Shown one piece after another: positions 21,653 to 34,100 of a stretch of DNA of 64,000 nt. The position numbers and the translations under genes are program-made. The notes under the pieces were generated by a model. It saw only the letters and a list, made by a program, of their open reading frames with translations, had not been told where the DNA came from and did not search any database. The DNA is from Amyloporia xantha (lineage: Eukaryota; Basidiomycota; Agaricomycetes; Polyporales; Adustoporiaceae). Every line of letters begins with the position of its first letter. Position 1 is the stretch's first letter. Location: assembly GCA_036971615.1 (NCBI GenBank), contig JAYKKR010000011.1:1116001-1180000 (forward strand), read 5' to 3'.

Positions 21653-24600
21653 CTATCTTGCTTCCCACTTTGTTTGCGCCTCAGTCAGCTCCTGCTGCCA
21701 GGCTTTCCACCATTTCGGCTCATCTGTTGCGCGCTGATGACAATCTGCGCAATAGATGTAGTATGCGGTGTCAGTTGGGCCGTAACCTAGTAATTGACTA
21801 TCATCGCACAATTAGGACTTGGTTGCTGGCAGCAAAGCTTGGAAGTATGCACTCACAATTCAGGCAGCTCGTCGCCAATGGCGTCAATGTCACCTTTTGG
21901 TAGACAGTCTTCACAGAATGCTTGTGAGCATGTCCGACATCTAGATATGGAGGGATCATCAAAGGGACTGCTGCTCAACAAGAAAAGTCATACCGGAAAA
22001 GCATGCCGCCTGAATTTGCTGTCGAGCGGTCGCACGTTGCACATGTATGCTGGCCACATGTCAAATTTGTTGCACGGGCAACCTGGGCCTTCGTTAAACC
22101 GCAACAACGAGGATGGAATACTGCAGATGCTGTCAGCCTCACAACGGGGTTAAAAGCAATGATTGCAACACTCACCTCGCGGACAAAAACTGCATAGGGC
22201 AAGCTCGCCCCCATCACGGCAATACACACACCAGTCCTCCCAATCGAATTTCTTCCTCTCTCGCTTTGTAGGTGGCTTCTTCTCAACAGAGGAGAGCTAC
22301 AATGTTCTTATGAGCATAAAGTGAGTCCACCAGGAGAAAGGCTTACAGCTTCTGGTCCCATGTGATCAACTATCATCTCCATGCCGTCCACTCTGACAAT
22401 ACGATCCACACGGCTCCGCTTCTGCAGTTCTCTCCACTCTTCAGCGAACTCCTTGTTTGTTCTTGTCTCGTGCCGCTGCACAAGCTTTCCCTCGAACATT
22501 CGACTCTGTACTTGTGCAACACCTTGTAAGAGCTTCCTTTCCTCTTCCTCCGCATTCTCCAACAGTCTTCGATCAACCGGCTCGTCCGTGCCTTCCAACT
22601 GCTTCGCTTTGGCCATCCGAATGTCGTCGCGCTCCCGAGATGCCTCCAGGATCTCGTGAGCAGGAGCATCCACAAAACGCGCCAGATCCATCCCGTCGAT
22701 ATTGCGGGAAAGCGCACTGCTTCCCTTACGGAGAACGTCCATGATTTCGCCCGTCTTCAGTTTGGCAGTCTGCTCATCGGCAGACGACGTGTTCTCCGAG
22801 CCCATCACCTTCAGCGAGAGGAACAGCTTGCGACGGATCCGATCGAGCATCTGGTCCTCCACGCTGCCTCGACAGATCAGTCTGTACACCTTGACCACCT
22901 TGGTCTGTCCGATCCGATGGGCTCTGGCGATGGCCTGAAGATCGTTCTGGGGATTCCAATCAGAGTCGAACATGATCACGACAGAGGCCTTCGTCAAATT
23001 AATCCCAAGGCCTCCGGCTCTGGTCGAGATCAAATACACCTGGTAAGGCGACTTGTCTTGCTGGAAGAGCTTGATGTCCAGAGCACGGCGGGGGCGGTGA
23101 GTCGAGCCATCGAGTTTCGCATATCGTATGCCCCGTAACACCATGAACTCCTCCAAAATTTCAAGCATGTTCGTCCATTGGCTGAATATGAGCACCCGTT
23201 CGCCCTTAGGTAAGAGATCTGAAAGTAATTTGTCGACCATCATGAGCTTGGACGAGGATGCAACAATGTGCTCCCCAATGCTCGGCGGCGAGGGCTCCGC
23301 ATCGGGAAGAAGATATGGGTGATCGCACACCAGCCTTAGCTGCATCAGGAGATTCATGAGTTTATTCCAGCCTTGACAAAATCGTCAGTGTCGGATAATT
23401 TGGCGATCATAGCCGCGAAAATGGACATACGATTTTGCCCACCTGCACTACCACTTTGTACTTGCGCCGCGAGATGCGCCTGGACCTCCCTACGGCCATC
23501 ATTTTGTGCCCCGTCATCCAACTTCGTAGGAAAAATCTCATTCAAGTCCATTGCATCCATGCGCGTCAGCAACCTGTACGTCCAGAAGCGCTGTGCCTCC
23601 GTCATCGGTATGAATACCGTCAGCTCTTCGCGGGGCGGCACACTGAACTCCACGGTAGCCTTCGTGCGGCGTAGCATTACAGTTGACAGCAGCTTCTCCG
23701 CCGCCTTGAGGAATGTGAGAGAATACGATCCCTGGCTGAGGTCAAACGATTCCTTGAATAACCGTTCCGTCGTATCTTTGAAGATGTCGCGATACAGCCA
23801 GTGGAGGATACTCCACAGCTCCACCAGGTTGTTTTGAACGGGGGTTCCAGTTAAGACTGAAGTCATGGTCAATCCGGCTGTCCCTAGAAGATGATGATAT
23901 GACGCACTTAGCCTATATAGTGCACCAAGGCCCTGCAGCTTGCTAGCGACGTTTGTTTCAGCATTCTTAATCCGATGCCCCTCGTCAAGCACGCAGTACG
24001 TCCATCGCCGCGACTTGAACCATCCATCCTCAGCGACGTATGCCTCGTAAGTCGTGATGCAGATATCGAACTCAAGCCTTCCGAAGCGAATATCGTCCTT
24101 GAGCCGATTACGCTCAGATTGGTGTCCGTGAAAACGGAGTGTCTTGAACGATGGTATCCAGCGCTCGGCTTCCTATACGCTCCATTCTGAATTTCCATGA
24201 CTAGGGACAGTTCACACCACTTACTGTGAGCCAAGACTGTAGCACAGATAGCGGGCATATGACAAGGTGCGGCTCCTGCTTTCCTACATCGTCATCAGCT
24301 TGCGATAACCATATCTTTGAACAGGGTTCTACCTTTCGAATTCACTTTTATGTACGCCAGCAGGGAAAGCGTCTATGGTAATCGTGAGTGAATATCCTGG
24401 ACTTGTCCAAGGTACTCACCTGTAATGTCTTGCCCAAACCCATCCTAGACAAGGTCAGCTCAACTGGTAAAGAGATAGACTACACAAGAAGCGGCTTACT
24501 CGTCACCCAAAATGCAGTTCATGCCTGAAAGTCGAAGACGATCAGCGCTGCGAGAAGAGTGGGCACTCTGAATATGATTACAAACCGTTCTTGTACATAT

Positions 24601-25383
24601 ATACCAGGAAGGACAGACCGTGCAGCTGTGAAGCATTCAGGAAAATGTACCGAGACATTGGTTATCAGACGTACTTGGTAATCCTTCATATTGCCTCCTG
24701 TAACCAGCGCCGGCTGCTGATCGAGCTCGTGAAACGGCACGTATTCCCTCATGTCACTGGACAGTGACATCTCCTTCTCTATGGCTTCGAATACTCCGTT
24801 GGTTGACGGAAGCAATGGAATGAACAGATCGCGATGGCGATAAAGCCAGCGCTTTCTAGCTGCCTCAACAGATATGCGCGCCACATTCACTGTTATCGTC
24901 AGCTGGTGGAATTTAAGGTCAGTTAAAGCTTTGGTAGCACATGTATGCCAATAATTGAGCAGGCCAGAAGCAGCTGTACTGTATGCGAGTGACTTTAAAA
25001 TAGAGCCGTTATACACATACACGCATCGTATTATTACTCCTCGCCTCTGCCATACATAGAAAGAGAAGAGATCGCGTACTCACAGCCTTCTTGTCTTCCC
25101 GCTTAGACTTCTGTTCTGTTGTTTTGATTTTCTTTTTGCTGTCAGAAATAGACAGAGTGCGCTTGCGTTTGGTTTGCGTATATTCCGTCATGGACTTGAC
25201 ACGGGGTCGAAGCCTGCGCGGCGTGTCCAAATCAGCGTCAGAGGCGGACGCGTGGGCACCGAACGCAATCGAGGAGTCGCGAGAACCAGATGAAGACGCA
25301 ACGGTCGGAGACGTCGCGGTAATGATGTCCAGCTCATCTACATCGGTTTGGGAGTCCATGGTCAAGTCGATGAAGGTGATCAT
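21653..25383 (-). CDS. SNF2-family chromatin-remodelling ATPase with C-terminal PHD-type zinc module
   Basis: A gene of a dozen or more exons encoding about 1,000 residues. The N-terminus is acidic and then basic (MITFIDLTMDSQTDVDELD ... KRKRTLSISDSKKKIK). The ATPase lobe 1 follows: YQLHGLSFLVYMYKNGMNCI, LGDEMGLGKTLQ (Walker A), PHLVICPLSVLQSW, CVLDEGHRIKN (motif II, DEGH) and LTGTPVQNN. Lobe 2 has LRLVCDHPYLL, VLIFSQWTNML, KLDGST, STRAGGLGINL and ARAHRIGQTK. After an HMGPEA exon end, four more exons add WEDWCVYCRDGGELALCSFC, then FHPRCCGL, CGQHTCATCD and CRTCSQAFCEDCLP, a PHD plus second zinc-binding unit. It ends QTKWEAR. MGLGKTLQ is on a 25-nt microexon. The protein would move nucleosomes in the nucleus and read histone tails. 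The subfamily (ISWI-, LSH- or Rad54-like) is unresolved. The start could also be the ATG at 25359. Confidence 0.88.
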
Positions 25384-26353
25384 GGCAGTAGTAGCGAAAA
25401 GCAAGATGTCTGCGCGTAATAGCGGACGAGGTCGCGGTTGAGGTATCACCTGACTTGACAGGCGTTTGTATTTAGGGCAAGTCTTTACGCGACAAGATCT
25501 CAGTCCCGATCTTCACGCAATCCGGCATCCGTGTCAGTGTACGGTATACCCTGCATGTAAGCATCTATTCCTTAGCTGAGGAAGAAAGATACTGAAGAAA
25601 TTAATGGTGCGCTAACTCTGTGATGTATTTACTTTACCGACATTTGCCTTTGAGTATATTGATGTCTGATCTCAGCTTTGTTATGAATATCCGCAGTTCA
25701 ATTCTCTGTTGCATCTAATAGGATCTCTCGTAGAATCAACTGTGACGCACCGGTTATATGTGGTGATCTGGCGAAAGGCAGTCCATTTTCAACCTGCAGG
25801 GCCTCTCATATATCCTAGGCGAGCAGCCTTCGAATGGACACGAAATGATTCAAGTGAAGGGATCAAGACGTGACTTCACATGCGGCATGGCGTGATGGCA
25901 ATCATATACCAAAAGCTTCAGCAGTAATGAAGAAGTAACGAGAATAGGACCAATTCACGCCGGCCCAACACGTCACTTTCCTAGGTGATAATGACAGAAA
26001 GCGCTAAACATAATAGTCTTCGCATGCTGAAATTGAGCACTTATGACCGTCACCCATGTCATAACCCGAGTGCAAGATGTTCACGTACCTATTCCACAGG
26101 TATGACAGTAGCTCTGAGGCAATATGCATGTAGTTTTAGATTGTAGTCAAGATATACCTTGCTCGTCGGTTATATGTCGTAGTGGAAGTAGTGAAGCGGG
26201 TCTAAGTCGCACTCAACGAAAGCGTCGAATTGAAACAGGTCACATAAATTTGCACGACGGCAGCCACATAGTAGTTACAGAAGTGAACAAAAGAAAATTG
26301 GTACAAATTCGACGATAAACAATGTTACTCGTTGGGACATAAGCGCATAACAC
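25384..26353. other. Intergenic, no gene seen
   Basis: Upstream of the SNF2 gene and downstream of the second DPBB gene. AT-rich, with only short frames (longest 64 codons). Confidence 0.5.
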
Positions 26354-26918
26354 TTAGGAGAACTCCCATTCGACTGGAATTTCACCCTGGCTGAGATCAG
26401 CACCGAGGGACTCAAACAAGGAGGGGCTCAGATCTGCGCGAAGGATGAGATGAGCCATGAAATTGAATTAATCATGAGAAAATTACCTATGTCATATCCG
26501 CTACAGCTTGTGCACTCATCCACAATTTCTCCAGTCTGAGTGATGCCCGTGTTGGTGTTGGTGATCGATATGTACTGTAAATATATAGGACGCCATCATT
26601 ATCCGCCACGCGTGAATCATACGCGGCTAACTGACCTGGGAACAATATTCTCTGTCGTTAAAGATGTCGCCAGACAAAGACACAATAGGCTGGTCGCTGG
26701 TGTAAGTTAATCCGCAAGCACCTACGCCATTGTAGAAATAAGACGCCTAGGAAGTATAAGTATTTAGCGGCATTATAAATGGGAAGAGATGTGCTGCTCA
26801 CTTGGCCAGAGTACTCGCGTTTGCTGAGGGTTGCGTTCCCTTTGCCTGACACGGGCGACGCGAATGCGGTGGCGGAGAATGCACCAAGCATGGCAGCGAG
26901 GAAGGCAAAGCGGGTCAT
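26354..26918 (-). CDS. Secreted DPBB (RlpA/expansin-like) protein, copy 2
   Basis: Four exons (26918-26802, 26746-26636, 26574-26487, 26433-26354) give an intact 131-residue protein. The start was chosen at 26918 because it begins the signal peptide MTRFAFLAAMLGAFSATAFA. The mature part contains KREYSGQASYFYNGVGACG, REYCSQ, YISITNTNTGITQTGEIVDE, CTSCSGYDIDLSPSLFESLG and VEWEFS. The domain and the Cys-containing blocks match copy 1 at 2802-3412. Exons 2 and 3 have identical lengths (111 and 88 nt) and all intron phases agree, so the two are paralogues. The sequences have diverged well beyond recent duplication, for example GDGGNCDQ versus NDREYCSQ. Expected role: secreted wall-binding protein without catalytic activity. 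Confidence 0.85.
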
Positions 26919-28136
26919 TGCGTAAAGAAGATGAGGAGTGTTGACGATGGGGAAATGTGTACTGTCCGGAAGGTTGCTCGTGCAAGTGAGGAAGACGGGT
27001 AGGACTGGTGAGGAATAGTGGAGCTTCAAACAGTCCTCTTATACCGTTTTTAGACGCTGCGGTCCTCCCTACCACATGCTACATGGCGCCATGAATTCTC
27101 CAACAGCCATGGGGCGTTCAGCCGAAATGAGGCTATGTCCGCATTTTGCATCAGCAGGCAGCGTCGGCAATGCCGATCACACAGGTAAGGACGCTGGATC
27201 TGAGCACAAAACAGATGTACGCTCGTTCATTGGCGTTGAGGGCGCCGTCGGAGGCAATTGGTACAGTGTGGTCTTCAGCGCAAAACTAGCCCGAAACCAA
27301 AGACGCACTCGCGAGAAACGTTGATATCGGCTGCTATCACGAAAGCGCGCCTCTCAATGGCACAATCCTGCTTTGACCGTGTCGAATGCAAGCCTCCAAT
27401 TTCTGAGAAGACCACGAGCCAGTCGCACGAGCTGACGTGGTAAACCTCCTCTGCTATGTGTGAATATGCAGCGCTGACCGGTCAAGATGAGTATACCTCA
27501 ATGCAAACACACTTGCTGGATATTAACACTCAAACCTGGATGACTTGAACCTAAAGAATGGTATGTAATAGCGTTATACGGGGGAAGAAGCGGCGCTCAC
27601 AAGCAAGAGAGCCGCGCAAGCGGCTGATCACCAGGAGAGCTCAGACTAGGGGATATCAAACGCAAAGCTCTCGGACTTCACGCGCATACACACCATAAGT
27701 TGACTTGTGTTCATTCCGGGTTTAGCTGAGAAGGGGAGCATCGACACGACACATGCAGGGAACCGCATAAACCTTCTCTATGCGGTCGCGATCATTTCCT
27801 CATTTAAAACCGGCACACTATAGCCTTATGCCAACACCAAGGGAGTGAATGTCACCGACGCATGCGGGCTCACTAGGAGTTCGCACAGTTATAAGGCCCT
27901 GATCGGTAACTTCGCTTGGTCTTGGTCCCACAACCAAAAAAACGAGCGGATCGGCAAGCTCCGGAACCGGGTGGGACCGAGACCAATGGGTAAGACCTTG
28001 AGCTTATGCGTCTCACCTGCAGATAGACGCCGCTAAGCCCTCCGAAGAATCGGACAAGAGCTCGATGTTAGGCGTCGGCGGCACCTCAGCGCCTTATATT
28101 CAAGAGCCGACTATGAGCGGCACAGTTCCTCTGCCA
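26919..28136. other. Intergenic, no gene seen
   Basis: No coherent coding signal. It contains an imperfect inverted repeat: CTTGGTCTTGGTCCCAC at about 27916-27932 pairs with GTGGGACCGAGACCAA at about 27971-27986, with weaker pairing further out. Confidence 0.45.
27038..27043 (-). promoter_or_regulatory. TATA-like element of DPBB copy 2
   Basis: TATAAG on the minus strand (GGTATAAGAGG), about 120 nt upstream of the ATG at 26918. Confidence 0.4.
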
Positions 28137-28137
28137 G

Positions 28138-28501
28138 TAGGGCTGCTCAATTCTGCTCGCTCGGTGCGCGCTCGTCTGAGTACCTACCCGTTTTGGCCGT
28201 TTCCACTCGGCAGCCACGGCAAGCAGACCAGGTTGGGTCCTGGTATGGGTGAAGGTTTTCCTGACTGCAGGCTTGGCCAAAAAATTCGCAAAAGTCATTA
28301 GCATTTTTGTAAATGTATCCATAGCCTGTGCTAAAGGTTTGGGCACGAGAATAGCTCGCACACGTCAGGGAATAATACACCTACACCCTGTGCAGCGCAG
28401 GTGGCTCATGCAGCGCGCTCGGATTTAGCCGTGTCCGAATAACCTAAACAAGGAGGTGCTTGAGTGAGCGCGCACCAAGCGAGCAGAATTGAGCAGCCCT
28501 A
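28138..28501. mobile_element. Short terminal-inverted-repeat (MITE-like) element
   Basis: 28139-28173 and 28466-28500 are inverted repeats of 35 bp with a single mismatch. The outer ends read TAGGGCTGCTCAATTCTGCT and its complement, so each end carries TA, compatible with a TA target-site duplication as in Tc1/mariner-type elements. The 290-bp interior has no transposase-like frame, so it would be non-autonomous. The family is not recognised. Confidence 0.6.
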
Positions 28502-29526
28502 GTATCGCTTGAAATCTGCTGCGTGCAGACATAATAATGGCTGACCTCTTTATCACATATTGAAGATCGGTGTATCGAAGGCGGCACCATGATGGAGCTT
28601 CGCAGATGCATGAACAGATCTTGAATATGTTTTGATTTGACTAACAATAATATCACCAGCACCACTGAGCATGATGTGTCCTAACCATGCGTATGTGATT
28701 ATATCATTATATGTATGTGGTATATGCCACCACCGATCGAGTCGCTTGAGGGGAAGGAGTTTATTGGGTTCTGAGACTCGGCCTGACTCGGCCCGTGTTC
28801 GGTATAAGCGCTCATCGGCGACGATTCAGCGCTCAGCAACGGCCAGAAATACCTGGGCGCTTGCTGGCGGGAAATGCTTGCTTTCCCCCAAAATACAGGT
28901 ATGCATCTTGCTGCGATTTGGACAGGAATGTCTCTTCGTCAGCGAGTCTTTCAGCTGGCTTCTGTGGGAACACCTTGTCGCCAGTACTTCGAACTCTGAT
29001 GATTTTCCATGGCCAGGTATCAACCAGGTATCTTGAAGTTATGTATGTCGAAGCAGGTCCCTTGCCGATGTGCCATGGTCTGCAAAATAGACTTTGTAAT
29101 CTGAAGCCCGAGCGTAGTCCGCGTCACAGATGCGACGTCCCAAGTTGTTTGACACCGAGAGCTGTGCACAGGTTCTGATGTGGTGTCAATACTGCGATGA
29201 TTGTGCACATTCATATTGGCAGCTAACGGTGTTCTGATTCCTGTCAATGCAGAAGATATTACATGGGACAGCAAGAAGTCTCGGAACCTCGATAACTTCA
29301 TGTTCATTATGCTCAAGCTTCGCAGGAGAAATTGGAGATCGGGCCCATTAGAGCGCCTCACCGCTCATCGCCCCTTCCTTGATCACGATTAATCCTCAAA
29401 CAAGTGGTCACAATCCTGTTTACATAAGATCACTCGAGATATTGGTCCAGGTGCGCCACTTACCACTCACCTCACCTTCACATCTTAACTGTGGCGTTGC
29501 CCATATCTCAGTCCTGAACTTTCGAC
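28502..29526. other. Intergenic upstream of the hydrolase, no gene seen
   Basis: Frames up to 127 codons on both strands overlap each other and show no motif. The final 100 nt is the likely promoter and leader of the hydrolase. Confidence 0.45.
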
Positions 29527-30472
29527 ATGGCTAATAATACCGTGCCATTCGCAGATGGTATGATCCCATTCACGTATCAAGGCGAGACCTTCCAGACCTA
29601 CTGCAAGGTCTTTGGGGACCTGTCCACCCGTACTCGGCCCCCTCTTGTCGTTCTGCACGGTGGTCCGGGTCTGACGCATGACTGCATGCTTCCGCTGTCC
29701 GACCTCGCCGCTCACTCTGTCCCCGTCATCCTCTATGATCAGCTCGGCAACGGACTCTCTACTCATCTCAAAGAGAAGCCCGCCACGTTTTGGACAATCG
29801 ACCTCTTCATCGACGAGCTCACCAATCTTCTCGACCACTTCTTCATCAATGACTCCTTCAGCCTACTGGGACACTCCTGGGGAGGGGTTTTAGCTTCAGA
29901 GTTTGAAGTCCGGAGGCAGCCTGCTGGGTTGCGGCACCTCATTTTGTCAGATTCACTTGCCGCCAGCAGTCTCTGGAATGAATCGACTGCCCAGCTCCTG
30001 CAGACGTTCCCGAAGGACGTCCAGGAGGGCATGGGCTCCGGCATGCAGAATCCGACGAAGTTTTACGCTGCGCTCAAACAATTCCATTTGAAGCACGCCT
30101 GCACCGTCAGACCCTACCCGGAAGAGGTGTCGCACTCGTTTGACATGATTTTCGGACCGAACGGAGATCCCACTGTGGCAAGTGCACCGTAAGTCCTCCT
30201 CGCCCAACGCTATGAGTCAGCAAAGTAATCATACTTGTATCAGGATCCTCAAGGATTGGTCCATAATCGAGCGGCTCCACCTCGTACGCGTGCCCACGTT
30301 TGTAATCAATGGCCGCGACGACATCGCGCAGGACTTCGTTGTGGCACTCTTTTTTGAGAAGATAAAGAAAGTCAAGTGGGTTACTTTCGAGAATTCAAGT
30401 CACACGCCCTTCTGGGAGGAACGGGCAAAGTATATGCAGCTAGTCAGCGACTTCCTTTCTCTTCAAGTTTGA
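29527..30472 (+). CDS. Alpha/beta hydrolase, proline iminopeptidase-like (S33)
   Basis: Two exons (29527-30188 and 30244-30472) separated by a 55-nt intron (GTAAGT...CAG) encode 296 residues, the usual length of fungal S33 proline-iminopeptidase or L-amino-acid-amidase homologues. LVVLHGGPGLTHD carries the HGGPG oxyanion-hole motif. VILYDQLGNGLS is the next strand and turn, and LLGHSWGGVLASE holds the nucleophile elbow G-H-S-W-G-G with Ser as nucleophile. VPTFVINGRDD supplies the acid-strand Asp and FENSSHTPFWE the catalytic His. No signal peptide is seen, so it is probably cytosolic. It likely removes N-terminal proline or hydrolyses related amides. Its neighbours are not functionally linked. 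Confidence 0.88.
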
Positions 30473-31135
30473 TGTGCGGTGGGTTGTGCTGCTAGCCTCA
30501 TTTGAATCAGCTATCGCTCATGAAATGATTGACGGTTGCAGCGGTATTTGGATTCATGCCAAATGTGGTGAAGTATTTCAGCACTCTTAAGGCTGAATTC
30601 ATGCTCATGAGACTAGTAAGAGTCACACGGGCTGTCTCTTGTAAATGTAGTGTGCTCTAACGTTAAATGTGATGGTTCTCAATCTATAGCTACCCAAGAT
30701 ACAAGTGAAAGTGGTTCGCGTTGTGGCGTATGACAGCGTTCATTTGTTATACAGCTCTTAAGTAGGCAACCTTCAATGTGATGACTCGAAGTCGTCAAAC
30801 CTGAGGCCTCAATTGCTGGCCCATGAGACACGAAATGGGGCGGACATTGATTGCATGTCTCATTGCCCTCCGACTTCTGAGATAACTCAGACAAATACTG
30901 ATTCATGCCCGTCGCATAAGGCATCTGCAACGATGTGATTATCAAACCGTGTAGCCAAAAACCGTTACTTTACATGTCCGAATCAATCTGGTATCACGTT
31001 CGCACATAATGAATCGACGACATCCGTTGAACACTCATACATCGAACTCAGCCTAGGAGGTGCCACACCGAATGGGTTCAGGTCATCACGTGGAGCACTG
31101 TGCATGAAACTTACTTAGGTTTCGCAACCAGTCCT
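30473..31135. other. Convergent intergenic, no gene seen
   Basis: 660 bp between the 3' ends of the hydrolase (+) and kinase A (-). No motif-bearing frame. Confidence 0.5.
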
Positions 31136-34100
31136 TCAATAGCGATTCGGAGCTTCGGCTTGAACCATCACACGCGCCAATATGACCGTATCCCATTGGT
31201 CATCCTGTCCGTGCTCTGATACCTTTTTACGAACTCTATGGCTACCGGAGGATCGATATGAGTCGGCTGGCCCATCGCTTGGCTCGGACAGGGTCGTTGT
31301 CGTGGTGAAGTGGCCCCATGGCCGTCCCATTTGGGCCTTCGAGTGTACATTGAAGCTGAGCTGATCACGAGCGGGTAAGATGGGGAATACAAATGCACAT
31401 AAGTAAAAGCGGGTGCTGACCTGTCCATCGGGATGTTGGTGGTTCACACAGAGTGCGTAGTCTCGAGCGTTAAGAGTCCCAGTCACTGAGGAGCACGATA
31501 GAAATGATTGGTTAGTGAATTGCAGGTGTATGGGAATTAGCACGAACCCAAAGACAGGTCTTCTTGTGTAATATTATGAGTAGAGGCATATAGATTTAGG
31601 ATGGCATTTGCATTCTCATGGATCCATCTCTTTGCAGGAGTCAGCTCCGACTTTATAAAGCAATGCTCCGTCGTCTCCGTGAACAGATAAGCAGCCTTCT
31701 TTCCGGCTTCCAATGGACGTGAGTAGTGCCGGCGCACGTTCGATGATGGGGAACTGTTGCCATTTGTGGTAATAAACCGTTGTAACTTGTCCACTCCACG
31801 TTGCACGAAATTGCGCCTCTTGTAGTGTCGAATACCCGTAGAGACACGCCCATATGTCTGAAGCGCAGGAACTTTACTGGCCGTACCATCTGACGATCCC
31901 GCAGGATCAAATGCGTTGAACAGGGTCACAAATTTCCCGTGTTGGGCCGAGAAATACCCAACATCACCAAGAGTGACCGGACATGGAGACCACAGTGGCA
32001 GTGTGACTGGAGTGAGCACATCAGGGTCTGAACAGGAAGCGAGGGACACAAACTACATACGCGATGTGTGAAATTCATGCTGCAATAGAGTCATATAGAG
32101 CCTTGCGTCTTCCGTATCCACTGACAGCAGCGAGTTGAATCCAGATTCACCGCTGTAATACTGGGGCACATAAGTCCCCTGTGACGTTGCCTGTGTAGTC
32201 CCCGAGAGATCCCTGCTTATTACAATTGGCGAAGGCCGTTCATTTCTAGGAGAGGGTATAGCCTGATTGGGATCAGTCGAGGTTCGTGGCAACGAAGGCG
32301 CTATGGATTATAGCTATTATTTAGAAATATTATGAGGTGTGTTCATAAATAACGACTTACGAGGCAGAGAAGTTGATGGCATTGGAGGTATGTGTGCAAT
32401 TGTGTGCCCAACATGGTCTATATTTACTCCAGGATCGTTGCCGAGAGTAGGTGACTCCAAAGTGTCGAGCTCAGGCTCGGAGTACAATCGTTGAATATCT
32501 TCGAGGATGGTGACAAAAGACGGACGGCAGGAAGGGTCGAATTGCCAGCATCTTTCAATAATTTCTCCAAGCCGTGGCCGCCAACTGAGGCCTACAGATG
32601 GTATTCGCGGCCTCTTGTTACGACCTTCAACAGCGAACGTCAGCATTCAGCGCAGATAGAGACGACGCTATATATCTGAACGTACCGATCAAATGCCGGA
32701 CTGTAGCGTCATCAACATGTGACCATGGTAAACCCCCTTTCATGAGCACCTCTAGGCAGCATATTGCGAAAGCATAGACGTCTGTCTGCCGTGTCATAGC
32801 ACTTTCGCCAGACATCAGCTCTGGGGCTTGCCATCTCAAGGTTCCTGCTACAGTGAGATAAACTTGAGATAAACTTCAGACATGTGTAGGAGCGGGCCAC
32901 GTACCAGCCTTAACCATAGGCTTCCCTGTCATACGATGTATTTCGGACTTCATTTCGCTTTGCCCGAAGTCCGCGATGACGCATCGACTATCATCATCGA
33001 CCAGGACATTCACGCCCTTACAACATCGATCAGATGCGCACCCGCAACCAGAGTCACGAAAGCTTACCTTCAGGTCACCGTGGAGAACATTCATGTTGTG
33101 TAAGTACGCCATTCCATTCGCAATCTCGTTGATTATCTTCAATACATCGACAGACTCCAGGGTCGGCGCGTCCTTCAGAAACGATATCAAGCTACCATTC
33201 TTGCAGAATGGGCTAACAAAAAACCAGGGAGGCACACTTGACGGCGACGACGCGCCAAACAGCTCCAGGACGTTAGGATGCTTCAGCTTCTTCCAAACTG
33301 TGACCTATCGAGACGAGTGAGTACGAGTGCGGACCAATTATTGAGTTACCTACTTCACGAATGAAGAGTGATCGTGGAGTGAACTCCGTAAGCTCTTTAA
33401 TTGCGACGACACGATCCTGCCACGTGCCCTGGAACACATTGGAGAAGTAGCCGATGCCAATCTTTTCCTCCTTCTCGATCTCGTATCGAGTGATAGTCCA
33501 GCTAGGCAGCGATGCCTGGACAGTACTAAGCCTTCTGAGTGCATCAATCCCGGTCTCCAGAAATTTTCTGTCCAACGCATTATGCAATGGTCTTTCTGAA
33601 GACGGGCTCCGAGTGCTCAGTGTCTTTTTCTTGCTCTGAACAATTGGAATATATCCTTCCTGGTTTGTGATAGAGCCAGCTGGCCTGCCGATTACTGAGT
33701 TGTCCGCCCCTATTGTTGAGGCACCGTCGTGATCTTCTTCATTCTCGAGAACACGCTGCAATGTTTTGATCGCTTCAGGCATCTCGTTACGCTCGACTTG
33801 CAGAACGCTGATCAGTTCTGCATCGTTCCTTTTCTCCATCGCCTCTCGCGTCAATCGTCTAAGGTCTTCGGTGTCCATGGCTAGATCACGCTCAACCTGC
33901 TGGGAAGTGATGGCCTGTATATCCGTGATGATTTCTTCAGGAGTCGCGTTTTTGAGCTCGTCCACAGATTTCACGGGTACCGCGTAATCTGTGCTAGCCT
34001 GCAAAAGCGCTCCGCTCGTGGAAGGTGACAGTGCATGTGTCTGCAGTGAACCGCTCTCCAATCTCTCTATGAGGGTAGCACTGTCTGTCCGACGTTGTGC

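Noticed and set aside
21421..21903. 160-codon plus-strand open frame
   Set aside because: It overlaps the final exons of the SNF2-PHD gene on the other strand, which have coherent zinc-finger coding and splice sites.
23354..23400. Apparent frame break between FVKAG and MNLLMQL in the SNF2 gene
   Set aside because: A 59-nt intron with GTATGT donor, CTGAC branch-like site and CAAG acceptor joins QNR to WNKLMNLLMQL in frame, so the gene is intact.
27916..27986. Imperfect inverted repeat as a possible structured RNA or mobile element
   Set aside because: Only about 16 bp pair well, with one mismatch and no clear ends or target-site duplication.
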